A DNA stretch of 64,000 nucleotides from Siderastrea radians (taxonomy: Eukaryota > Cnidaria > Anthozoa > Scleractinia > Rhizangiidae). Below the pieces are notes generated by a model. It had not been told where the DNA came from and ran no database searches. It saw nothing but the letters and a program-made list of their open reading frames with translations. Both the position numbers and the translations under genes were made by a program. Positions 54,810-64,000 of this stretch are shown here, piece by piece (position 1 is the stretch's first letter; every line of letters starts with the position of its first letter). Where the stretch lies: assembly GCA_964017195.1 (NCBI GenBank), contig OZ024892.1, forward strand, positions 16,667,871-16,731,870, given 5' to 3'.

Positions 54810-56950
54810 ATTTCGAAATGGCGCTCGTTCAAATCAAAGTCGTATATTCCTATTACTCTACAGAAAGGGTAACTCCCATTTTTGTCAGCGAAGAAGAGTT
54901 GCTAGATTTAAATTATGATACGTTTAAGTGGAAGATCGTAAAGGAAATACCGCATTTGGGAAAGATAACGGACACGACATCGTTGCACCATACAGTATTG
55001 AATCAAGGCTACCAAGTAGATATACAGCTATTTCAATTAACGTTGTTAGATGAAAGTTTAAGCCTACGCGACAAGACCGAAGGGTAATATGGGATTTTAT
55101 GCCTAAGTTCTCCAAAATCAGTAGTACCTTGCTTGCCGTACAATAGCAAAGTATATGGAAGAGTTTTTAAAGCATAAAAATTTAACAAATAACCTAAAAG
55201 AATTATTTTCGGATACAGTTTTCGTTCAAAACAATTTTGAATCCCATTCATCCTTTTGTTTACGGGTTAAAACGGGATGCAAATTTTAAATATGTGGGTA
55301 CACGTGGGGCACGTGCATGGTATGTAAATTAGAAGTAGGAAAAACAGCATCATGAAAAATATGGAACATGAATTTTTGCACTTCAAGGCAAGAACTAACA
55401 ACTGAAAATGGAAAGCCAAATCAGGATTGCCGCTGACAATAATCGGTTGGTGCCAATTTATTACTTGTACTAAGAAATTCAAAGTTCCCGACCAACTTCT
55501 GACAACCGTTAAACTAAGTCTGATTTGCAACTACCCACACTACCCTTCGGTCTTGTCGCGTAAGCTTGAGTCGGATCCGACAACCTTAACTGAAATAGCT
55601 GTATCGCCAGCTTACTTTCAGCATCAAATAAAAGGAGTTTGGGAGAAGAACTCTACGAAAGCAATTGAATTCAAGGCCGTGGTGTTTGATTCTCCTGGTG
55701 TTGCATCTCCGCCAAGAAAAAAGGTTAACAATGTCACAATGTCAAGCCCAATATCAAAGAAGAAACTAGCTTTTACCCGCGCTTTTACAACCACGCACGC
55801 GACACCGGACTTTGAGCCTAATGACCCAGGTAAACTTGAGGAACAGGATAAATGCAATACTGCTTCTGAGAGATATACGAAAAAGGCGGAGAGTGATATT
55901 GCGAGGAACTGAAGAGCGAGCTCCGTAAACTTGAACTGGAAGACCAAGAAATCTCGCTTAAAATACTGAAAGTGAAATCTCATCCATCAGACGGCAACAT
56001 GTGTCGAAATTGTCACCTACGACTTGGGCATACGGCCCGAAATTGTACTTATGGAAAGTGCATGTCCTTATTTCATTGCGGTGAGGAGAAATTACATCCT
56101 GGAGAACTTAACAACAGGGAGCAGCGAATTGCCATTAACAAACTAACATCTGAAATTTCAAAGATGGAAAGAGAAATACAACTTAAAAAAGACACTGCAC
56201 AAAAAATTAACGAGTCGTTATCTCAACAAATAGAACAAACAATTTTGAAGGAAAATTCCAGTGCATACACTACACCTAGAGGTTTACGGAACTGGGCACT
56301 GTTGCGCAAACACGTGTTCATTGTTGAGAATTATTGTAAGGTAAATTATGGGGGAAAACTTCCACCAAAGCACAAACTATCCCACGTCTTGATGCAGGCA
56401 CTTGAAGAAAACAGAAATGTGACAACCGAGCCACTCAAACAAGCCAAATCTAGGAAAACCCAGCAAAAAGTCTTCTTGAAAATCATGGCATTGTTTTCCC
56501 GCAAGCAGCTAATACGAACAAAAATTGTTCTGATCTGGTTTTCCGTTGCAGTCCAGCGACGAAGGAAGAGGAGGAAGAACAGTTAAAAATGGTTTTAAAT
56601 CAAAGCATGTTCGAAAGTGGCAGGGCCGCACCAGAGGCAAGAGCCAGTCCTTCATGTTTCCACGGAGCATAAATGCCCTTCACGCCGGAAATGGCAATGG
56701 TTCCACCATCTGGGTTTTACTCAATCACTGATCAGTCGCACGTACATCCTTCACCACAAGAGGGTAGCTTTACGCATTGCACACCTCAAACCACCTACTC
56801 AGTGTTTTGAGTCTTCTGCTGGAACAGATATATGTAACAGTATCATTCGTACTGCAGCAGAACCTGAAACGCCGGCGGAGGATGAAACAGCAAGGGAAAC
56901 CGCTCGTTTGTTGCTTTCTCTGAACTCTTTTCATAACAAAGATTTGCAAC
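54810..56950 (+). pseudogene. Decayed zinc-knuckle protein family (unclassified)
   Basis: Successive frames encode a basic and Ser/Thr-rich N-terminal part (VSSPRKK-like SPPRKKVNN, PISKKKLAFTRAF), a coiled part, and then CRNCHLRLGHTARNC, a CCHC-like knuckle, followed by FHCGEEKLHPGE, a coiled coil (ISKMEREIQLKKDTAQK) and LLRKHVFIVENYCKVNYGGK. Frameshifts at about 55912-55972 and 56586. I recall similar multi-copy proteins in cnidarian data but know no function; a transposon-encoded protein is likely. The stretch 55005-55110 is an inverted partial copy of 55535-55615. Confidence 0.5.
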
Positions 56951-57740
56951 CTTAAACTGACCTTGCAAGTTCGCACCAGTTTATACACGTAAACTGTCTA
57001 GCTCTTCAATTTGTTCAGTTGCGTTAGCCATTCGTTGTGTGAGTTTGCATTGGACAATTCCACTGGATTTGAATTTTCAATGATATGTATTACAGCGTAA
57101 AGTTGTGTTGTCTACGTGACAGCCGTAGAGAAACCAGAAATGAGCTCCAATTTTAGTGCTATGTGCACTGCGAGATATAGTACACTTTCGCAAGTTTAGT
57201 GGGTGCACAATTCACAGCTGTATGGTACGTGTTGAGTTATTTTCAAGACCTTGTTTGAATTTGTCGAAAGTGTGACTCACTTTAATTTAAAAAAATGCTA
57301 GCAGGTAGCACCGCGGAAAGTCGGTTTGTAGCGCAACATCGAGCAATACTAAGAAGTCAACCAAAGGATGTTAGCTACATAACATCTCTTTACTCTGTTT
57401 ATTTTTGGGAAAGGCGCAAAAGGAACACGTCCAACAGAGCGGTAGAGATTTCTGTGACTTTCGAGTTGATATTATATTAAATTCAAATAAACAATATCTT
57501 GTATTCTGAGTTATTTCAAGATTTCCTCGCGGGGCTTGAGTTTTGTTTAACAGGGAAATGAATACTTAACATGCAGGCCACGAAGCGTATCATGTACAAC
57601 AACAACAACAATTTATTTCTTAGTTTAAAAAACTAAAAATACGAAGACACTACTGTTATTGTTGCATATAATAGACTTTAAAACCATTCAAAACATGACC
57701 CAATTAAGCTGCAATCTTTCAGTGTTCTGGAAAACTAAAC
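56951..57740. other. Intergenic, nothing recognised
   Basis: AT-rich with a small (CAA)n run near 57600. Confidence 0.5.
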
Positions 57741-58764
57741 ATCGGGAAACAGATACGAAGTTGTCGAGTAAAAATTTCTCGCGTCTTCGCTGGAAACAGA
57801 TTCGACAGCTTCCCCTATAGGCTCATTCTCCAGCCGTGAGTGTCTCGATGCGTGCGCGATTCTCGCCACCTTCACGGCTGGGCGCACGGGTTTGGCCATT
57901 GTTTAGACTGACCAATCAGAGACAAGCCCCCTGAAATTTGCGGGGCAGAATGCGCGACATAATTTAGCCGGATTTCGTCTTTCTCTTGAAATTTCACACT
58001 TTTAGGAGGACGTTTGAGGCATTCTTTTCGCATTTCGCTTTTTTCAAGAAAATTAAAAAAAACAGATAAAATTTAAGCAAGTGACGTGTGGATTGTCTGC
58101 ATAATTATTAAAATTGTAATGACGTCACGGACATGCAACCAAACCCGTGCGCCCAGCCGTGAAGGTGGCGAGAAACGCGGGCGCATCGAGACACTCACGG
58201 CTGGAGACTGAGCCTACTTCCCCTACTGCAACCTTCAGATTTTCATTCACATTGTCTGCTAGCCTTACATTCAGCAAACATTTCACTTTGTTAAAACTTA
58301 ACTCTGTAGGGTTCAAATCTGGTGAAAAAATGGGGGTAGAGATAAGTTCTATACCCATGTCAGCTAGGTTTTCTTCCAATACATCGCCGCCATCGTAATG
58401 GTGTACAGCCAAGTTATCCATAACAACAATACCACCTACTTCTAAAACCGGTCTCCCGGTTGTTATATTTGCTGCGTTCGCTGCCTCTTCGAAGAAGTTC
58501 CAGAATTCAATAGTGTTGGTAGGTCCATCGATTATGTTATAATACTCCGCTCCATTGAGAGAAAGAAGTAAATTCAGCGTATAATTTGGCGATTGAACCT
58601 TTCTTGAAACCTCTATGCACAGGCGGCCCAAGCTCACGATGAGAGGAGTTGAAATAGTAAGGGTATTTTGGTTGCCCGACCGGAATTTTCCAAAATAAAC
58701 GGAACGCCTTGAGAGGTAGTCCAAAATTCCCAACCAGTTCTACCAGTTCCAGGTCCTGTGCCAA
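57740..58764 (-). pseudogene. Tc1/mariner-type (DDE_3) transposase remnant
   Basis: The minus-strand frame reads VMDNLAVHHYDGGDVLEENLA (second catalytic Asp region) then FSPDLNPTELSFNKVK (last acidic residue region), as in DDE superfamily 3 transposases. The N-terminus is frameshifted near 58680. A MITE interrupts the C-terminal part; coding continues after it to about 57740. Inactive. Confidence 0.75.
57818..58216. mobile_element. 399-bp MITE with long inverted repeats and 9-bp target duplication
   Basis: Ends TAGGCTCATTCTCCAGCCG and CTGAGCCTA with ~75-bp arms containing CCGTGAGTGTCTCGATGCG. Flanked by CTTCCCCTA on both sides (57809-57817 and 58217-58225). Nine-base duplications and long arms fit Mutator-like (MULE) non-autonomous elements. 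Confidence 0.75.
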
Positions 58765-59470
58765 TAGTCAAACTAGTTCAAGACTCTCTGTAAATTGCAC
58801 AAATCATAATGCTAATCTCCAACGGAATTTCCCATTTCGGAGGTTTTGCTTACCATTTGTCTAAACCGTAGACCAACCGGTTTCTCCCTGTAAATGGTAA
58901 ATAACCAATATACCTCACAGAGTATTTGTCTGTGGTGCGTTTAAGAGACTAAACCCCGATACCTTGCCAACCTCTTTCCAAATATTGAAAGAAGGGACGA
59001 TACCAATTGCTGTGCTTTCTCATAATGACAGGATGACGCCCCAATTAGAGCTATTAGTAAGAGTAACTTGAGATTAATTCACCAAACGAAAACACATTCA
59101 TAATTAACTAGCAATTATAAGTAGACTATACACGACAAACAGCAGTTCAACTCCAATTAGACTGTATACGAAAAACAACAGCAGTATTATAGAAAAATAA
59201 ATAATCTTAATCTTACAAAAATAAAAAAGAGACCACGAAACTTTCCTAGGTGGCAAAAAATCAGCGTGTTGCAATGTATTCTGTTTCGTCTTTGTTGTGA
59301 AATCTCGTACAATAGGGGCACTAGACGAAGGGATTAAAGCAAAGGAGACAACGATAGACATTACAGGGTTCTTGGGATCAACCAATGTCTCCGTGCAAAA
59401 GGAGTTCAACTAAAAATACAGAGATACTGTTATTGTCTGTCGCAGACCAAGAGAGTCCTAGTACCCCACA
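58765..59470. other. Intergenic, nothing recognised
   Basis: AT-rich; only short spurious frames. Confidence 0.45.
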
Positions 59471-59779
59471 ATACTAACGCAAAGCAGGAGAGCATAAATG
59501 ATTGAAGAAGACTAACACTACGGAGCCAAAATTTGTTCTGGAAAGAAAGAAGAAAAGTGATAAAATGGACGGAGAATAATTGCAAGGAAAATGTGGGCCA
59601 CTGAAGGAGGATAAGATCATTGAACTAAAGGTTATCTGGGAAAGGAAGACCAAAAGCGATGCAACCAGTGACATGTGGCTGAGGTGACTAAAATCCAAAA
59701 CATTCTTGGAAAGGAAGAAGAAACGCAAAGCGTTTGGTGCGAGACTACAGCACGATTCAATGCAACGAAGCAGATCGAA

Positions 59780-60720
59780 GAAGAACATATTTTCCTGTAG
59801 AATTTCACTCAGAGAATTCCACCGGAATTCGAATTAACACCGGGCCGGATTTTCGGAATTTTTCCGAGATAATTTCACCATTAACGGAGAATTCTGCCGG
59901 AATTTCGGTAAAAGTCCGGTGGAATTGCAAGTAAGACAGCTGCAAAGCAAGCGTTTGTTCCCGCCAAGCGGGAGTTTTTCCTTCGGCTCTAAATCTTAAA
60001 AAGTCTATAAGGGAGTCATACTAAAAGACGAAAACGGCGCACACGAATTACAACAGCGCTGGCCCGCCAAATAACGCTTACACTGCAGGAAGGCCGGGTA
60101 GTCTGGGTCAGAACGCCGGCGGAATTACACTTAAGATCGAGTGTGAGTTTTAGTAGACGTCCAGCGGAAATCCAGGGAAGACCGGGCTCGGCGAATTTTC
60201 TTTTTGCGCCCACTTCAAGATGGCGGCTGATTAACGATTTTAGCAGAAAAAAAGAAAAAAACTGTTTACACAATTCAAAAATTGGTTGGATTCAAACCAA
60301 TTCTCTGCGGCTTCTCTAAATTTTTACTGCCGAAATGTCAGTTTCTCGAACTAGCCCTTTTTTAACGTGTGTGTATCGTGACACTTTGCCTCATGCGAAC
60401 ACTGGTCGTTTTCTAAAAATAATCAACCAAATATTTGTCTGAGCGTAAATTTCGACCTATCGCTGAAGCCAAACAGTAAAAGAGTGCTTAATTTAAATGT
60501 TTGACGCTTTATAAAGCTGAAAACGGAATAGGTTGTTCAAGGTAATGAAAAAAGCAAATGTCCGCCATCTTGAAGTGGACGTAAAAAGAAAATTAGCCCG
60601 GGCTGGTATTTCGGTGGGCTTGTGGAATTCCAGGTTAGTCCGGGTCAGAATTCCAGCGGGATCCCCCTTAAGACAGAGCCGATATTCCGGTGGTCGTAAG
60701 CTAAGGTTCCACACTGTAAT
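59780..60720. repeat. GCCGGAATT-type imperfect repeats and inverted segments
   Basis: Repeated CCGGAATTTCGG-like words (59800-59930), a CTTCAAGATGGCGG block at 60215 whose inverse (CCGCCATCTTGAAG) is at 60562, and related GGTCAGAACGCCGGCGG / GGTCAGAATTCCAGCGG at 60108 and 60642. Probably decayed non-autonomous transposons. Confidence 0.4.
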
Positions 60721-61029
60721 TATTTCTATTATCATTATCATGATGAGATCGTGTACTTTATCAGGCACACTTTGTAGTGTTTTCGGGCGACTCGGCGGCA
60801 GAGCCGCTACTTACAAGCCGGCGAGCGAAGTGAGCGGGCGAGGAGAAAAAACTTTCCCGCCCCATTCTGTTCTCCAGCTCGTAAAAAGAGGCTCCACCGC
60901 CAAGTCTAGGAGAACTCTAGGAACTCTGGGAGCTAGTGGTTTATACGAATGTCCACAGGAAGAGGTTTGTGCGTACTCAGAAGAACGTACAATGAAGTTC
61001 AAACAATTGAATAAATTTCTTTTTTGTCT

Positions 61030-61970
61030 TAGGGAAGGTACGTTTTTTCTTGGGGGGGGGGGGATAGGGCTGGGGAATTTTGGTATTTTTTCCCAAAAAA
61101 GTGTTGGTCCTCCCTTGCGTTTTAATAAAAAAATTCCTGACCCCCCACCTTTAGGTGACTGACAAAAGTGCGACCCTCCCCTCACCACTACATGGCATGT
61201 TCCATGCTGTAGAAACCTCAGAACGTTTCGCTTGTGAACGCAAAGTGTTTGAATTTGAATATATCTCGATATTGAATGTGTGCGCGCTGAAACAAGGAAA
61301 ACGCGAACAATCATTGTGGGATATTTACGTTTTATAGCTGAAGTTTGAATATGGAAGTATTTGAGTATTATAAAAGTTTTGAAAATAAAATATCTAAGGA
61401 AAAATACACGCGTTTCTTGCTCCGACTAGCCGGCATTGCTGTTGGTTATTTGAACAGAAAGGTTTATTTGTTTAGCATGCGAAATCTGCCTCTGAAAAAC
61501 AAATATTCCGTACATTTCCGACAAGGTAGAGCGCATTGTTGGGTCTACTAGTAACTATTCAGAACTAAACGACTCAGGAGATCAGGCAGCGGATAGCCAA
61601 CAGCAAGAAGCTGAAGAAACGATACCCGAGTCAAGTACTTCTCGATACGGACGGAAAAGGACACGAGTCCTCCGAGAAAAACTATGCGCCATGGCATAAT
61701 GTAGATGTAGAAATGTTACCTAGTACCTATAATAAAACACCAAATTAAATCAAAGTAGGTGAAAAGAAAAACTTAATCTGTAAGAAAAATGGAAAGCAAC
61801 ATCACAAAAATTCTCATTAAAAAATTCTGCAAAAGATGTGTGACCCTCCCTTGAATAGCTCACGTGAAGTATGGCCCTCCCCTTTTGGTGCTCACTTTCA
61901 CTGTTGACGCTCCCCTCTGAGGCCCCAGCCCTCCTCCGCCCCAAGAAAAAACGTCCCTTCCTTAAAGGGA
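61030..61970. mobile_element. Candidate inverted-repeat element with GAAGGTACGTTTTTTCTTGGGG end
   Basis: The left end at about 61035-61056 (with a 12-G run beside it) and right end CCCCAAGAAAAAACGTCCC at about 61939-61957 are inverted. Internal CGACCCTCCCCT / GTGACCCTCCCTT copies are also related. A 68-residue plus frame (61345-61551) inside has no recognised domain. Confidence 0.4.
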
Positions 61971-63100
61971 TCATTTGATAGCGTAACGTGTCTTTAAATA
62001 GCAAAATGTAAGAGAGGTTTCCATTCTTCCCCTCTCTCTCGGGGTCTGTGTTTTCCTTGTTGCGTTCTGATTAGACAAGCCTTCAAGATGGGGACCATAT
62101 TTGCCCATGACAGTCCGGTGTGTTGTACATGACGTCCCACATCCAAGGGCGTTCTATAGTTAAGAGAAACAAACATTTTATGGTGTATTGAGTTGGTCAA
62201 CAGCACACAATCACTGCCAGAAGGTAACGTCTTATAACAAATTATCGTTTACGAAACTTCAGCATAAAGCCTTTCTCAATTTGCGTTCTTTACCGGGGAG
62301 TGCAATTTGACAAGTACATTAAGAGGCGACAGAAATGTAATTTACTTTTGGGGTATCGTCATTTAGAAAAAGAAAAACAAAAACTTAGAAACGCAACATG
62401 CCCTCTTTTGTTTAAGACGACGGTGGGACATCAAATGGAAGCTGTACATTACAACTCGAGCTGCTCTCCTTGCTGTGCTGTTTTCCTTTCACTTGAAAGT
62501 ATTTAATGTCAGGATCCTACGGTAAGCAAAGATTTAAGGAACAATCTGTCTCAGTCTAGTAGATCAACAACATTAAGTCAAACGAAGTTAACAGTACTTA
62601 AGGAGAGGTTTTTCCAACTTTCCACTCACTAAAGGATGACTAGGTTTGACTTTTTCCCCTTTGAACGTACTTTTGTCAAACAAAAGTTTGCAATACTCAA
62701 TAATAGTTTACAACAATATTTCACAATACTTTACAAGACTTAACAATACTTCCACAATTCTTTTTTTAACATTTGCTTTATAGCAGTACAATTGTTTTAC
62801 ACTCAAGAGAAAACTACACTACAAACCGACAAGGAAACAAAAGAATATTAAAGTAGAAAATTGAATTAACAAGACATATTTGGTTACCCTACATGTACAA
62901 CATAGCAACAATACAACAAATGACCGCGTGATAAAGACCTATTACAGACAATCACCCCGCCTATGAAAAACTGAAAGCAAAGAAAGACTGAAAAAATGGA
63001 ACGAAAAGTTTTACAAAGCGGAGGCATACAGGACAATAATCGGATTGGATAGAAACGAACTGCAGGTTTGACTGTAGATCGATTAGGCCGCTTTAAACCT
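61971..63100. other. Intron/intergenic sequence, nothing recognised
   Basis: Contains a short imperfect ACAATACTTTACAA array at 62690-62750. The right end is probably intron of the TDP1 gene. Confidence 0.4.
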
Positions 63101-63102
63101 AC

Positions 63103-63205
63103 CTGGTCTTTTGGAAGAAACAAAACTCCAATCTCGTGAGAGCGAATCATCAGCTGCTGTCCATTTTTCTCCAATGTTCCCCAAGCTGCTTTTGATAAAT
63201 TTGCA
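63103..63205 (-). CDS. TDP1: Tyrosyl-DNA phosphodiesterase 1, one internal exon
   Basis: A minus-strand exon of 103 bases bounded by acceptor CCGTTTTGCAG and donor CCAG|GTAGGT. It encodes [18 protein letters not shown] then a [16 protein letters not shown] end, the highly conserved block just after the second HKN catalytic motif of TDP1 (the conserved Asn is in ANLSK). The preceding exon with the catalytic HxK should lie right of the window and following exons further left; I did not find the latter. TDP1 removes 3'-tyrosyl adducts left by topoisomerase I. This is the only conserved single-copy host gene recognised here. Confidence 0.85.
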
Positions 63206-64000
63206 CTGCAAAACGGCACAGAAAATAGAAGGAAGCTAAAACTCCACGGTTATTGGCCTATCCATCTTAATAAGACTGCGCCAAAAATTAAAACCATATG
63301 CACAATTGTGAGGATGTTTTTTGAGTGCAGTAGAAATTTGATTCTAATAGACACGTTTTTGTCCAAACGAATTCTTTGACATGGACTTTTCGGGGTAGCT
63401 ACATAACCATCTAGTAATTAGGCTTAAGCGCTGCTTTACTGTTTTGGTTCATCAGTAGGGCTAGAATTTGTTTTAACTGTTTTCCCTTTTTCTATTGAAA
63501 ATGTAAATCGGTCCCCACAATTCCTAAGAAAAGATCATTGTAACTTTAAAAAACGTCTTCCATCTTTTTTCGGGTGCTGGTAATTTGTTTTATGTTATTG
63601 GATCAGGCATATTTATTTCACAGGACGCTAGGGAAACGCTTCATGCCTGAAAGAAAAAAAACCATCTGCGGGACGCGTGAAACGAGGAGGTGTTATTGCT
63701 TAAGGACGTTCGCGCCAATTGTTTCTGCGCATCCTTACTGCGCACGCAATTCACTTCGTGATGTCATGCCACGTCATGCATTGAGCGCGCGCGCTGTTGA
63801 AGAAATGTGGAGATATATAGCGCTAGTGGGCACTTTAGTATCTATGCACGGGTTTAACTCTCTTAAATGTTCGGTGACCCCATATTTTCTTTTGATAGAT
63901 CACTTTCTTTGTCGATTATCTACGTTTTGTGAAAAATTAAAGAAAATCTGTATTTTAGAAGTTTAATTTTTTTCAACTTTTCTGCCCTCGCATCATCGAA
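63206..64000. other. TDP1 intron or intergenic sequence
   Basis: Includes a GC-richer stretch at 63700-63800 (TTCGCGCCAATTGTTTCTGC) that looks like an interspersed repeat. No exon recognised. Confidence 0.4.

Noticed and set aside
60811..61314. 167-aa minus frame rich in Pro/Ser
   Set aside because: Spans the poly-G end of a repeat element; no conserved domain.

Overview
The window is anthozoan nuclear DNA, most likely from a stony coral: AT-rich, intron-bearing and crowded with animal transposons. A degenerate TGAATGAAATCCTAAAGTG-type repeat that I associate with scleractinian genomes lies near 33.0, 34.6 and 36.8 kb. One conserved host gene anchor is visible, an exon of tyrosyl-DNA phosphodiesterase 1 at 63.1 kb. 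Species cannot be told from the sequence.

The centrepiece is a complete integrated Polinton/Maverick (adintovirus-like) DNA virus at 3283-26184. It has 280-bp terminal inverted repeats differing at one base that I could find, AG...CT ends, and an intact 6-bp target duplication (CATGTA, 3277-3282 and 26185-26190). It carries a protein-primed type B DNA polymerase, a DDE integrase with chromodomain, an FtsK/HerA-type packaging ATPase, an adenain-like protease, a hexon-like major capsid protein, several arginine-rich core-like proteins, a phospholipase A2 domain protein, three related SFYxTL proteins (candidate vertex or penton proteins), and a twin GRF-like zinc-finger protein. Structural and replication genes are mostly on the minus strand, commonly behind a TATAAAA box. 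The plus strand carries probable early or host-interaction genes: an overlapping pair at 8.6-10.0 kb, a SLOG/YspA-like nucleotide-binding protein at 22.1 kb, and a stop-start coupled cassette of two related small helical proteins plus a RING-like protein at 23.85-24.65 kb. A tRNA-like RNA polymerase III gene with an odd anticodon arm sits between ATPase and protease. The polymerase and the protease each carry one apparent frameshift, so the copy looks young but already damaged.

Host flanks. Two paralogous spliced genes for a secreted peptide precursor (signal peptide, acidic pro-region, basic cysteine-containing tail) lie at 0.2-0.9 kb (minus, last exon off the window) and 36.3-39.05 kb (plus, complete). 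They look like antimicrobial-peptide precursors but match no family I recognise. Around them lie an internally deleted Ty3/gypsy element (2.0-3.1 kb), two inverted copies of an unidentified element (1.4-2.0 and 27.0-29.1 kb), a 1.63-kb tandem duplication (31.9-35.2 kb) with hammerhead-ribozyme-like motifs, and many short inverted-repeat elements.

The right part is a transposon graveyard: an L1/Tx1-like LINE (42.0-47.25 kb); a decayed BEL/Pao element (47.4-50.1 kb, resuming near 53.39 kb) hit by a 217-bp MITE and by a PIF/Harbinger-like element (50110-53384), which itself contains a fold-back Penelope-like element (50807-53228); a decayed zinc-knuckle family (54.8-56.95 kb); and a Tc1/mariner-like transposase split by a MITE with 9-bp target duplications (57.8-58.7 kb).
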